Shown piece by piece: positions 1 through 9,323 of a DNA stretch of 64,000 nucleotides; the first letter of the stretch is position 1; every line of letters starts with the position of its first letter. A program made the position numbers and the translations under genes. This DNA comes from Triatoma infestans (lineage: Eukaryota > Arthropoda > Insecta > Hemiptera > Reduviidae), in the NCBI GenBank assembly GCA_011037195.1, contig JAAEAF010002721.1, positions 62,001-126,000 of the forward strand, written 5' to 3'. Below the pieces are notes generated by a model. It was not told the DNA's origin, ran no database searches, and saw only the letters and a program-made list of their open reading frames with translations.

Positions 1-510
1 TTAATTCTAATTAACATTATTTAGATGATAGAATTGTCTAATAAACTGAAATAGCACTTTAGATGAAAACCTAACTCCCCCTCACCCCTAAAAGTGTCCT
101 TACATGAATTTTCCCGGAGAAATGTTTCAAATAAAAGTTGTAGCTGTTAGTATGTGTAGTTGATATATTATGTTTAAAGAAAATCGTTGGAGCCATTTTT
201 GAGAAAATCGCAAAAACGTAAAAAAAACAAGTAAAATGGTACTTCCGGTTGAGAAATTTTGTCAGATGACCCGTTGTCGGTTTCCATGGTGATAACTAAA
301 CGGAATATCAAGTTTCAACTTTCTACGATTTTTCGTTTTTGAGCTATGCTGTTCACATACATACATACATATACACACAAGTCCATTTGCTAGAAACTAC
401 TTTTTTGGACTCAGGGGACCTCAAAAAGGATATTTCCGGGGAAAACTCAATATCGAAAATTTGACACGATTACCATATTTCCTCTTACTAGGAGTAAGAG
501 AAAGTAAAAA
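1..510 (-). mobile_element. Family D repeat, copy 1 (cut by window start)
   Basis: This is a minus-strand copy of the main dispersed non-coding repeat. Its outer end at about 483-510 reads AGGAGTAAGAGAAAGTAAAAA. That is the reverse complement of the head motif TTTTTACTTTCTCTTACTCC seen at 726 and 7488. The copy keeps the internal landmarks: the ACTTCCGGTTGAG block, the GACTCAGGGGACCTCAAAA block and a short CATACATACA stretch where other copies have CA repeats. The other end lies outside the window. No coding potential is seen. The class is unknown, with a non-autonomous DNA element the best guess. Confidence 0.75.
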
Positions 511-725
511 TATCTATATAAGAATATAGGTAATCATTTTAAAATATTTGCTTTAATAACTTTAATAGTGAACCATCTAATCATTAAACAATGGTAAGAT
601 TTGCAGGAATCTGCACTTTGGAAGAACAACGTTCAAATACGATTTCTGGTTTGTTAAGAGCCATCTGAATTTTTTCTCCCGAATACTTTAACCAATACAG
701 TGTAAGATGTATAAATGGTTTGAAC

Positions 726-1680
726 TTTTTACTTTCTCTTATTCCTAATAAGAGGAAGTATTGTAATCGTGGCAAATTTTCGATATCGAGTATTCACCGG
801 AAAAATCCGTTTTGAGGTCCCCTGAGTCCAAAAAAGTGGTTTTTAGCAAATGGTCTGTGTGTGTGTTGTAGCTGAACAGCATACCTCAAAAACGAAAAGC
901 CGTAACTTGATATTACGTTTAGGTATCAGCAAAGGATCTGACGGTGCGTTATCTGTAAAAATTCCTCACCCGGAAGTACCACATTACTAGTTTTTTTTTT
1001 TTAACGTTTTTGCGATTTTCTCAAAAATGGCTCCAACAATTTTCTTTCAACTTGATATATGAACTACACATACAAAGAGCTACAACTTTTATTTGAAACA
1101 TTTCTCTGGGAAAATTCATTTAAAGTTTTCATCTTAACTGCTATTTCAATTTATTAGACAATTCTGTCATCTAAATTATGTTAATTAGAATTAAATGTGT
1201 TGTAGAAATTCCAAGTTTGAAAAAATCGGATAACCGGAAGTGTGCGTTTAATTTACGTTTACTAAATGATTTTTTCACTTTTTCGCGATTTTCTCAAAAA
1301 TGGCTCCAACGATTTTCTTGAAACTTTAAAATATAAACCAAAACATGCAAAGATCTACATCATTTATTTAAAATATTTCCCTGGGAAAATTCATTTAAGG
1401 GCACTTTTAGGGGAGGGGAGCGTTTAAAGCTTCTTCTAAAGTGGTATCATAGTTGATTATACAATTCTATCATCCAAACAAAATTAATTAGAAATAAATA
1501 GATGGCCAAAATTCCAAGTTTTAAGAAAATTAGTAAACTGGAAATGCGCTTTTACTGAACAGCTTTTTCAGTTTTCGACGAATTTCCGTTATATTTGGTA
1601 CACAAACTATAACATTTGTTAATTATAATTTTGTGAACAGGAGTAAGAGAAAGTTGTGAGAGTGTTTCACACCAGATTTT
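726..1680 (+). mobile_element. Family D repeat, near-complete copy 2
   Basis: This plus-strand copy has both ends. The head TTTTTACTTTCTCTTATTCC begins at 726. The tail AGGAGTAAGAGAAAGTTGTG (1640-1659) is followed by an imperfect GTGAGAGTGTTTCACACC hairpin and a T run. The head and tail carry the same 15-base motif in inverted order, so the ends are sub-terminal inverted repeats. Copies 1 and 2 are arranged head to head with about 215 bp between them. No open reading frame of note is present. Confidence 0.78.
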
Positions 1681-1910
1681 TTTTTTTACAATAGGCTGAT
1701 CATTTCAAAAAAAAATTGGCCAAACAAGATTTACATTGTCCGGGGTAACCAAGCAAGGTTTCAACTTTATTACTTAAATCAGTGGTAAATCAAGGTGGTA
1801 GCTTCCGACGTGATTTTTTAATTTTTTGTGAGCCACAACGCCTTCATATAAAATGATGAAAAAATAAAAATAATCGGTTAGTAATGTAATAATAATAATA
1901 ATATTTGCTA

Positions 1911-2158
1911 GGGGAGGGAATAAATAGCTAAGTGGTTAGCGCGTTGGACTCCCACGCGGAGGTCCGGGCTTCTTCCAGTCCAGTGCTACCCTTAGATTTC
2001 TTTCTTCCCAGGAGTCTCTACAGCTCACTGTCCGGTGATAGGCAGGGTTGTCTGTAACGAAAGAACACTGTCCGGTGGCCGGCAGTATATTGAGAAAGCT
2101 CCCGGCACTAATGACCATACATGTTGACGCGCCTTAAATTAAAAAAAAAAATATATAT
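1911..2158 (+). mobile_element. SINE A, tRNA-derived, with target-site duplication
   Basis: This is a short retroposon of about 248 bp. Its 5' part has a tRNA-like A box (TAGCTAAGTGGTTAGCGCG) and a decayed B box (GGTCCGGGCTTCTTCC), the internal promoter elements of RNA polymerase III. The 3' end is AAATT followed by an A run. The 10-bp sequence ATATTTGCTA flanks it directly at 1901-1910 and 2159-2168. Relatives lie on the minus strand at 13603, 16259 and 41945. SINEs of this kind depend on a LINE for mobility; which LINE is not evident here. Confidence 0.85.
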
Positions 2159-2384
2159 ATATTTGCTATGTTTAGAAATGGCTCTATTGTCTATTTTTAT
2201 TTGCATAAAAATTGACTATGTTTAAAAACTATTTACAAAAAAATATATTTGAATAGTTTTGATCTATTTTCCTAAATTTGAACGGCTGGACAAATAAAAC
2301 CAAAAAATTTGTTGTGGTGGTTGGTTCCGCAGAGCTGGAAAGCATCAGAGACATTTTCCGTGGTAGCCTGCTTCATTTTGTAGT

Positions 2385-2422
2385 CATCGACCGGTTTCGG
2401 GCGTTCGCCCATCTTCAGGATG
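2385..2422 (-). ncRNA. Hammerhead ribozyme-like motif, left arm
   Basis: Read on the minus strand, this has CATC, then CTGAAGA, one extra T, a stem II of GGGCG/CGCCC with a two-base loop, GAAA, a CCGG palindrome as stem III, TC, and GATG. CATC and GATG pair as stem I. CTGAAGA fits the CUGANGA core, where position 7 may vary. The extra T between the core and stem II departs from the textbook form. Cleavage would be expected after the C of GGTC. Activity is inferred only from sequence. Confidence 0.55.
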
Positions 2423-2489
2423 CGTTTTTTAGACAGTGTGCCAACACAGTCTCTGTACGAGTCTGTGTTGGCACACTGTCTGAAAAACG

Positions 2490-2527
2490 CATCCTGAAGA
2501 TGGGCGAACGCCCGAAACCGGTCGATG
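2490..2527 (+). ncRNA. Hammerhead ribozyme-like motif, right arm
   Basis: This is the plus-strand counterpart of the motif in the left arm. Stem I is CATC (2490-2493) with GATG (2524-2527). The core CTGAAGA is at 2494-2500, stem II GGGCG/CGCCC at 2502-2513, GAAA at 2514-2517, the CCGG palindrome at 2518-2521, then TC with the predicted cut after 2523. A four-base self-complementary stem III has no room for a loop, so two molecules would have to pair. That is the known behaviour of minimal hammerheads found in Penelope-like elements. An extra T at 2501 is a deviation. Confidence 0.58.
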
Positions 2528-2579
2528 ACCACAAAATGAAGCAGGCTACCACGGAAAATGTCTCTGAAACCAAAAAATT

Positions 2580-2916
2580 GTTTGTTTTCTTACAATATTT
2601 TGATAAAATTGAAAAAAAACCATAAAAGAAATTTTTCTGGCGATTTTTAGGGTATTTTTGTTATGGGGGCCTTTTTCAATTGAAATGTAAGTTCGTGGCA
2701 GTAACCCCTTGATTTAATCCTGGCGATTAACACTGATACGTATTTGATACAAGATGGAATTGGACGTTCAGTGGGCCCTCTTTAGCCTAAGTACATTAAA
2801 CTCTTTGAAACTCTAATTCACGGAACCTAGAATTAGAAATAGCATCCAGATAAGGAATTTTTCCTTCGTTGGCCTTACTTTTTTGGTTTTTGTTTCCAGA
2901 ATTAGCTTTTCTTCAA
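2580..2916. other. Unassigned sequence
   Basis: No open reading frame, tRNA-like box or inverted repeat stands out here. The stretch is moderately AT-rich and separates the palindromic element from the interrupted SINE B. Confidence 0.4.
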
Positions 2917-3010
2917 GGGGCGAGTTTGGTGTATGGACTTGTAAGTAGGAGGTCCCCCATTAGGGTCGCTTCCTAAATTTATATCAGTTTAAAAATACAT
3001 TAATAAAATA
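2917..3010 (+). mobile_element. SINE B, 5' half (split by a LINE)
   Basis: A degenerate match to the head of SINE B, as seen intact at 20057: GGGGCGAGTTTGGTGTATGG, then GACTTGTAAGTAGGAGG, then a run resembling the SINE body up to TTAAAAATACATTAATAAAATA. The rest of the SINE resumes at 4261. The break is flanked by AATAAAATA at 3002-3010 and 4252-4260, so the SINE was split by the LINE between them. Confidence 0.65.
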
Positions 3011-4251
3011 TATATGCTGAAGGCGAAGTAGTGTGACTGAAAGTTAAGGAGAGTAAAACACACAGTATACGACGTATGTATGTAAATTCAAGAAGTGGCT
3101 CAAGGACAGGAGAAATCTAACCGTAGAAGGATACTCCTTTAAAAATGTAAAGACTTTTACATATCTGGGCGCAGAGCTCCATTGCGAAAATAAAATAGCA
3201 ACAGATATAAAAAAAAATGGATTATAGCAGCCAGCCGAGCTTACTTCGCAAATTTTTGAAACTTTTCCAAACATCGCTGTTGTCACAAGCTACAAAGGTA
3301 CGATTATTATAAAATACGTTAGTAAGACCAATAGTCAGCACTCATCCTTATGGATGAGTGCAGTGGGTTGTCGGCAGTCTAAAATGCTCATTGGGGCCCG
3401 GACGGAGCTTTGAGGACGATGTCTTTCACGGACCTCCCTCAGACATCTGGTTGGATTCCTCACTGGGCATTGTGGTTTAAGGAGACATCTCTATATAATG
3501 GGACTCGTGCCTGACCTCTTTTGTAGAGTTTGTGAGACTGAGGAGGAAACACCCATGCATCTGATGACGAATTGTTTGGGTTATGAGGAGATTAGGTTTA
3601 GGACCTTCGGCCGGAATAGGATGTCGGTAGAGGATCTTAAGCTGCGTCCTTTTAAGGTTTTGGTCCGATTTGTTCGGTCTGTGGTGAAACTTAGATGGTT
3701 AAAACCTGGGCCTGGATTTTCATTCTAGTCCCAGTGGTTGTTATTCTTTAGGGGTAGCTATATGGGCTCTGGGAGGCTTTGGATAGCGTAGGGTTTGCCC
3801 TCCCCTTCTGCGAATAATAATAAGACCAATAGTGGCACATTTAGCGGAAACATGGACCCTATGTATCTCTACAATGAATATGTTACGAATCTTCCAAAGA
3901 AAAATTCTTAGGAAGGTATATGGACCTGTAATGGCTGAGGGTGAATGGAAAATTCGGAAAAATAGCGAACTGTACGAGCTATTCGGATCCTACGATATAG
4001 TCCAGTTTATAAAAGCGAGGAGGACGGAATGGAGGACGGAATGGAGGACGGAAAAACGGTTCTACTTGGAGTGATGTATGGTACCAGGAGAAGAGGACGA
4101 CCTAGGAGACGATGGATCCAGGATGTAGAAAAGAACTTTGCAGTGCTTGGTGTCCAAAATTGGAGTACGAGAGCGCTGTGTAGAGAGGACTGGCGTAATA
4201 TTGTCAGGGAAGCCATGAGCCCACCCCAGGCTGTAGAGCTACGCAGTAAGC
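3011..4251 (+). pseudogene. LINE fragment, C-terminal reverse transcriptase (RTE-like)
   Basis: This is a 5'-truncated non-LTR retrotransposon. Residues recognisable near 3150-3175 read VKTFTYLGAEL, the reverse-transcriptase thumb signature. After the nested insert the reading resumes near 3830 with FQRKILRKVYGP and GEWKIRKNSELYELFG, then RRRGRPRRRWIQDVEKNF and EDWRNIVREA, ending in a stop just before 4250. These C-terminal motifs are shared by many insect LINEs with an AP-endonuclease domain. The copy has several frameshifts and a second LINE inserted at 3336-3820. It has a 9-bp target duplication, AATAAAATA. The RTE clade label is tentative. Confidence 0.75.
3336..3820 (+). mobile_element. 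I-like LINE 3' end nested in the RTE-like LINE
   Basis: A 485-bp 5'-truncated insertion bounded by the 13-bp duplication TAAGACCAATAGT (3323-3335 and 3821-3833). It holds the end of an ORF with LFCRVCETEEETPMHLMTNC, a cysteine/histidine cluster typical of the C terminus of LINEs with RNase H. A 3' untranslated region follows, ending in an AAT repeat, as in the copies at 14008, 22480 and 41460. The AAT tail recalls I-type elements. It is younger than the LINE it interrupts. Confidence 0.8.
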
Positions 4252-4260
4252 AATAAAATA

Positions 4261-4355
4261 AATGCTTCCGCTCCCGACGATGGCGCCTAATTTGTGTCAG
4301 TTGAACGTTAAGTCTGCCAGAAAAAAAAATGGGCATTATTTTACTTTATATCTTT
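4261..4355 (+). mobile_element. SINE B, 3' half
   Basis: This continues the SINE B begun at 2917. It contains TGCTTCCGCTCCCGACGATG, GCGCCTAATTTG, GAACGTTAAGTCTGCC and GGGCATTATTTTACTTTATA, all in the order of the intact copy at 20057. The CTTTA-rich 3' tail is reduced to one or two units. Confidence 0.7.
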
Positions 4356-4384
4356 TTCAAAGAACAGAAATTAAACAGGGCCAC

Positions 4385-4706
4385 AGTAACGGCAAGAGAG
4401 AAAACACACAAGCCCTTTATTCTATAAAATCATTACAGTCCAGTGCAGTTTGTGTAAGCTTATAGCCATATTTTAACAGCGTCTTCATATCTCGTCTAAT
4501 TAATCAATCCCAATTTCTCTTCAAAACATACAAGCCCGACCGAAAGAAAACAAATTCTGTTTTGTACTCTCTGACTTAAGCAGGCTAGAATGGGGAGAAC
4601 CTGTATATACGTAAGCCTGTGAGAGATCTGGTGATGAATCAATCTATCAGATTGATTTCTCTCGGTCGGGCTTGTGTGTTTTGGAGAGAAATCTCTTGCC
4701 GTTACA
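4385..4706 (-). mobile_element. Solo LTR with 5-bp target duplication
   Basis: A 322-bp unit whose ends are inverted: AGTAACGGCAAG on the left and CTTGCCGTTACA on the right. It is flanked on both sides by GCCAC (4380-4384 and 4707-4711). On the minus strand it would start TGTAACGG. A second inverted copy of an inner segment (near ACAAGCCCGACCGA, 4528, and TCGGTCGGGCTTGT, 4663) gives it a partly hairpin-like interior. No coding sequence is present. A solo LTR fits the end structure and duplication length, but a small terminal-inverted-repeat transposon is an alternative. Confidence 0.6.
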
Positions 4707-4711
4707 GCCAC

Positions 4712-5705
4712 TTTTGGATACTATGCCTCACAAATCATGTCACCATACGATTGACTATCGCGGCCCACTGCGTCTGAGATTCTATGATATGTATCGAGAT
4801 TTTGATGAATACATATTAGTGTAATTGTATGGAGTTGTATCTGGTTACTGATCTAGGATAAGACAGAACAAGCAGCCTTTAGAAATAGCCGAAATGGCTG
4901 CTAAAAATAAAGACTACTTTTGAAAATATACTGATTTGATTTCTGTTAAATATTCATTGTTTCACTCTTGCAAAATAGCTTAGAAATAAAATAAAAATAA
5001 CCAAAACAATGGATTTGCAAATTAAATTTTCTAACATTAAAAAAACAAATAAAAATTTGTTATAAATAAATAAATAATAATAATGCTAAGACAAAAATAA
5101 AAAAAAGAATTTAAAAATGGATGTGTGCTAAATAAAGAGATATAAACAAAAAGACATTAAGTTAGGCGCCATGACTAAATGTTTATTAAAAGACAAATGT
5201 CAAAGTTGTCTATCTAGGAGGCAAAGTTTTCTTTTTTTTTTTTTTAACTACGCGCTCACATACTGACTCACATTCACTTATATGGACGGACAGACAAACA
5301 CGCATACACACACGCTACCTATATGCATATTATATATCCCTTTTTCTTTCAGACGTTTGAAAAACAATTAGTTAAAGGCGTTTATTGCCAGTGCTAACTA
5401 AATACTAGACTAAAGGTTATAATAATTTTAACTACTTCACTAACTGCAAACAAATATAATGAAGTGGAACTTTTTAATGAAGTTCTAAAAAACGTCAACG
5501 AACTTTTTGTGATTTACCTTTTTTATTTATTTATTTATTTTTTTTGTTAGCTTTTTATTGTTTAGTAAATTAATTTTTAGTATTCGTTTAAATATAAATT
5601 TTATGTTACGTAAATAATTGTATAAAGACTAGGATTCTATTTTTAGATCAATTATTGTGTATATTAATACCTACTCTAAAAAAATCGATTTCTGTTCATA
5701 AAATA
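4712..5705. other. AT-rich unassigned sequence
   Basis: No coding motif, SINE box or terminal repeat was found. The stretch has many A and T runs and short ATAA/TTTA repeats. Confidence 0.4.
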
Positions 5706-5709
5706 AGTA

Positions 5710-5935
5710 CCTGAGTGATTTTCTTATAAACAGGTTTGTCAAAAAACTTAAAATTCCCAAAAATAACGCACGTTTACTTTTTTTTCTCCCCCAAAAAAAT
5801 ACAAAATTTTATGTTTTCCTACTTTTCTTACTTTCTCTTACATTAAAAGGAAGTGCTTCGTTTATGTCAGATTTATACCGGAAATACATGTTGTTTTAAA
5901 ATTGAGGAGGGAAAAATTGTGAACGGTAAATGGGC
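5710..5935 (+). repeat. Direct repeat, left copy
   Basis: This about 220-bp segment contains CTTATAAACAGG, a C/A homopolymer patch and AGGAAGTGCTTCGTTTATG. It recurs at 6714-6905 in the same orientation with small indels. A family D copy lies between the two. The segment includes a variant family D head (CTTACTTTCTCTTAC). Confidence 0.75.
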
Positions 5936-5974
5936 TATTACGAAATTCATACAGATATACTATCTATTGATGAT

Positions 5975-6712
5975 AAAAAATCTGGTGTGAAACACTCACA
6001 CAACTTTCTCTTACTCCTGTTCTCAAAATTATAATTGACAAATTTTATAGTTTGTGTACCAAATATAACGAAATTCGTCGAAAACTGAAAAAAGTGTTCA
6101 GTAAAAGCGCACTTCCGGCTTACTAATTTTCTTAAAACTTGGAATTTTGGCCATCCATTTATTTCTAATTATTATTGTTTGGATGATAGAATTGTATAAT
6201 CAACTATGATACCACTTTAGAGGAAGCTGTAACCCCATCCCTCCCCTAAAAGTGCCTTAAATGAATTTTCCTAGAGAAATGTTTTAAATAAAAGTTGTAG
6301 ATTTTTGTATGTTTAGTTTATATACGAAGTTTCAAGAAAATCGTTGGAGCCATTTTTGAGAAATCGCGAAAAAATTAAAAAAATCATTTAGTAAAGTGTC
6401 AAAACAAACGCACTTCCGGTTATCTGATTTTTTCAAACTCGGAATTTCAACAACATATTTAATTCTAATTAACATTATTTAGATGACAGAATTGTCTAAT
6501 AAACTGAAATAGCAGTTAAGATGAAAACCTAACCCCACCCCTCCCCCAAAGTGCCCTTAAATGAATTTTTCCCCAGAGAAATTTTCAATAAAGTTGTAGG
6601 CTGTTATTATTTAGTTTGTGTACAAGTTTGAAGAAAATCGTTGGACCATTTTTTGAGAAAATAGCAAAAACGTAAATAAAAAAAACTAGAAAGTGGTCCT
6701 TCCGGTTGAGGT
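5975..6712 (-). mobile_element. Family D repeat, copy 3, head missing
   Basis: A minus-strand copy with an intact tail (AATCTGGTGTGAAACACTC then CAACTTTCTCTTACTCC). It runs to the CCTTCCGGTTGAG block and stops there. The head third is absent, replaced directly by the right copy of the 5.7-kb direct repeat, which suggests a recombination junction. Confidence 0.75.
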
Positions 6713-6713
6713 T

Positions 6714-6905
6714 CTTATAAACAGGTTGTCAAAAACCTTAAAATTTCCCCACGTTTACTTCCCCCCCCCCCCAAATACAAAATTTTATGTTTTCCTACTT
6801 TTCTTACTTTCACTTTCTTTAAAAGGAAGTGCTTCGTTTATGTCAGATTTATACCGGAAATACATGTTGTTTTAAAATTGAGTAGGGAAAAATTGTGAAC
6901 GGTAA
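6714..6905 (+). repeat. Direct repeat, right copy
   Basis: Near-duplicate of 5710-5935. It shares CTTATAAACAGG, the cytosine run (12 C here), TTTATGTTTTCCTAC and the 40-odd bases around AAGTGCTTCGTTTATGTC. The two copies differ mainly in homopolymer length and in a CTCTTAC to CACTTTC change. Confidence 0.75.
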
Positions 6906-7440
6906 GATATAAAAAATTCTATATGTACGAAACAAAAAAACAAATTAAATGCTGTCATATATTATCCTGATATAGAATAATAATCAATAAAAATCTGTAA
7001 TGGATTAATTTTTTTTTTTTTTAAAGTCCTTTTATAATATAATATTAATAAAAATCAAATCACAAAAAAACAATAATAGGTGATAATAAATAATAATAGT
7101 AATAAAATAAATATAAGTGAAATAAAAAAAAAAAAGAAAAATAGGTTTAAGTGGTTGAGGTTACAAAGTTCAAGGTTAGTTAGTTAGTGCATTATTATGA
7201 AATGTGTGAGAAATAAAACATGTAAGAATGTTATTAATTTTCATTGCGGATAATGATCATTTCAATCAATAGTAATATTGTTATAAGTTTGTGCAAATGG
7301 CTGCTAATGTTGTTAGCTCCCCTCGTAACTAACTGAACTTGCGAATATATTAAAAAAAAACGGTTTATCTCATCTCTTTAACATATCCCTTTTAACATCT
7401 CGCACCAATACTTATTGCGTATCTTTCTTTTTTCTTTCTG
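6906..7440. other. A-rich unassigned sequence
   Basis: Long A and T runs and AATAA repeats. No coding or repeat-family signal is recognised. Confidence 0.4.
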
Positions 7441-7443
7441 CGG

Positions 7444-7471
7444 ATATCCACTAGATTTTTCTAGTGGATAT
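7444..7471. repeat. Perfect 11-bp hairpin
   Basis: ATATCCACTAG and CTAGTGGATAT are exact inverted arms around a six-base ATTTTT loop. It sits just outside the head of family D copy 4. No terminator or gene is attached to it, so its role is unknown. Confidence 0.7.
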
Positions 7472-7487
7472 TTTGGGGGTAGGACAC

Positions 7488-7925
7488 TTTTTACTTTCAC
7501 TTACTCCTAGTAAGAGGAAGTATTGTAATCGTGTCAAATTTTCAATATCGAGCTTTTACCGGAAATATCCGCTTTGAGGTCCCCTGAGTCCAAAAAAGTG
7601 GTTTTTAGCAAATGGTCTGTGTGTGTGTGTGTGTGTGTATGTATGTGAACAGCACAGCTTAAAAAACGAAAAGCCGTAACTTTGATATTACGTTTAGGTA
7701 TCACCAAAGGATCTGACGGTGCGTTATCTGTCAAAATTCTTCAACCGGAAGTACCACTTTACTAGTTGTTTTTTTTTTTTTTTACGTTTTTGCAATTTAC
7801 TCAAAAATGGCTCCAACGATCTTCTTCAAACTTAGTATATCAACTACACATACTAACAGTTAAAACTTTTATTTGAAACATTTCTCCGGGAAAATTGATT
7901 TAAGGGCATTTCTGGGGAGAGGGGC
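7488..7925 (+). mobile_element. Family D repeat, copy 4, 5' part
   Basis: A plus-strand copy from the head (TTTTTACTTTCACTTACTCC) through GAGGTCCCCTGAGTCC, a TGTG microsatellite at 7617-7639 and the ACCGGAAGTACCAC block. It stops in the mid-element GGGGAGAGGGG region and lacks the tail. It faces copy 5, whose tail starts at 8000. Confidence 0.8.
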
Positions 7926-7999
7926 AAATCTTCAATTCCTAATAATTTTTTTTTGTTTTTTTTACATTTAAAAATTCACTTATATTTATAACTAGAAAA

Positions 8000-8844
8000 A
8001 AAAAAATCTGGTGTGAAACACTCACACAACTTTCTCTTACTCCAGTTCTCAAAATGATAATTTTGACAAATTTTATAGTTTGTGTACCACAATTTAATGA
8101 AATTCGTCGAAAAGTGAAAAAACTGTTCAGTAAAAGCGCACTTCCGGTTTACTAATTTTCTTGAAACTTGGAATTTCAGCCATCTATTTATTTCTAACTA
8201 ATTATGTTTGGATGATAGAATTGTATAATCAACTAGGATAGCACTTTGATGAAAATCTAACCCTACCCCTCCCCTAAAAGTGCCTTTAAAAGAATTTTCC
8301 CAAAGAAATGTTTTAGATAAAAGTTGTAGATCTTTGCATGTTTAGTTTATATACGAAGTTTCATAAAAATCGTCGGAGCCATTTTTGAGAAAATTTTGAA
8401 AAAGTGAATAAATCATTTAGTAAAGTGGTAAAGTAAACGCACTTCCGGTTATCCGATTTTTTTCAAACTCGGAATTTCAACAACATATTTAATTCTAATT
8501 AACATTATTTAGATGACAGAATTGTGAAATAAACTGAAATAGCACTTTAGATGAAAACCGAACCCCACCCCTCCCCCAAAAGTGCCCTTCAGAGCATTTT
8601 CCCGGAGAAATGTTTCAAATAAAAGTTGTAGCTCTTTATATGTGTGGTTGATGTTTCGAGTTTAAAGAAAATCGTCGGAGCCATTTTTGAGAAAATCGCA
8701 AAAAAGTAAAAAATCTAACTAGTAAAGTGGTACTTCCGGTTGAGGAATTTTGACAGATAACGTAGTGTCAGATCCCACGGTGATACCTAAACGGAATATC
8801 AAGTTTCAACTTTCTACGGTTTTTCGTTTTTGAGCTATGTGTTC

Positions 8845-8879
<35 letters not shown>

Positions 8880-9011
8880 GACCATTTGCTAAAAACCACT
8901 TTTTTGGACTCAGGGGACCTCAAAACGGATATTTCCGGTGAAAACTCGATATCGAAAATTTGACACGATTACAACGATTACACGATTACTAGGAGTAAGA
9001 GGAAGTAAAAA
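8000..9011 (-). mobile_element. Family D repeat, full-length copy 5
   Basis: The most complete copy, about 1.0 kb. On the plus strand it opens with AATCTGGTGTGAAACACTC and CAACTTTCTCTTACTCC and closes with AGGAGTAAGAGGAAGTAAAA. The two ends share ACTTTCTCTTACTCC in inverted order (one mismatch). A CA microsatellite sits at 8847-8879 at the usual internal site. The repeat has no ORF and would need proteins from elsewhere to move. No clear target-site duplication is visible because both flanks are A-rich. Confidence 0.82.
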
Positions 9012-9286
9012 ATTATTTAAGGACTTTCATTTCATACGTAATTTATTTAAATTAGGGGAATTTTTAACTTTAATATAATTTAAGGATGTCTGAATTTTAG
9101 ATATTGCTTGAAATGTATAATGATATCCTCATTTAAGTATCGGTTAATTTTTTTTTTTTTTTTTTTTTTATAAATTAAAATAAGGATCAAATAAGCAAAA
9201 AAACTGAAATTTATTTAAAACCCACAAACACATGTACACACAATTCTACTAACTTATTATATATATTTAAAAAATTATGTAATTTT

Positions 9287-9323
<37 letters not shown>

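Larger units (their letters stand above)
2310..2566. mobile_element. Palindromic hammerhead-bearing retroposon (Penelope-like)
   Basis: Two arms of 104 bp (2346-2449 and 2463-2566) are inverted copies of one another with about two mismatches. They are separated by a 13-bp spacer. Each arm carries a hammerhead-like motif, one per strand. Outside the left arm lies a tail segment (2310-2345), which in other copies follows a downstream ATCAGAGAC block. The sequence AAACCAAAAAATT flanks the unit at 2297-2309 and 2567-2579, a 13-bp target-site duplication that shows insertion as one piece. Related pieces occur at 21474, 29505, 32126, 59786 and 63943. Assignment to Penelope-like elements is inferred from the ribozyme type and is not proven. 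Confidence 0.65.

Noticed and set aside
1640..1680. Family D as a canonical Helitron
   Set aside because: A short hairpin lies near one end, but the terminus is not CTRR, no TC start or insertion between A and T is clear, and both ends share an inverted motif.
2278..2625. Open frames on both strands across the 2.3-kb palindrome
   Set aside because: They follow from the inverted repeat and mirror each other; the sequence is explained by the hammerhead-bearing element and has no protein family.
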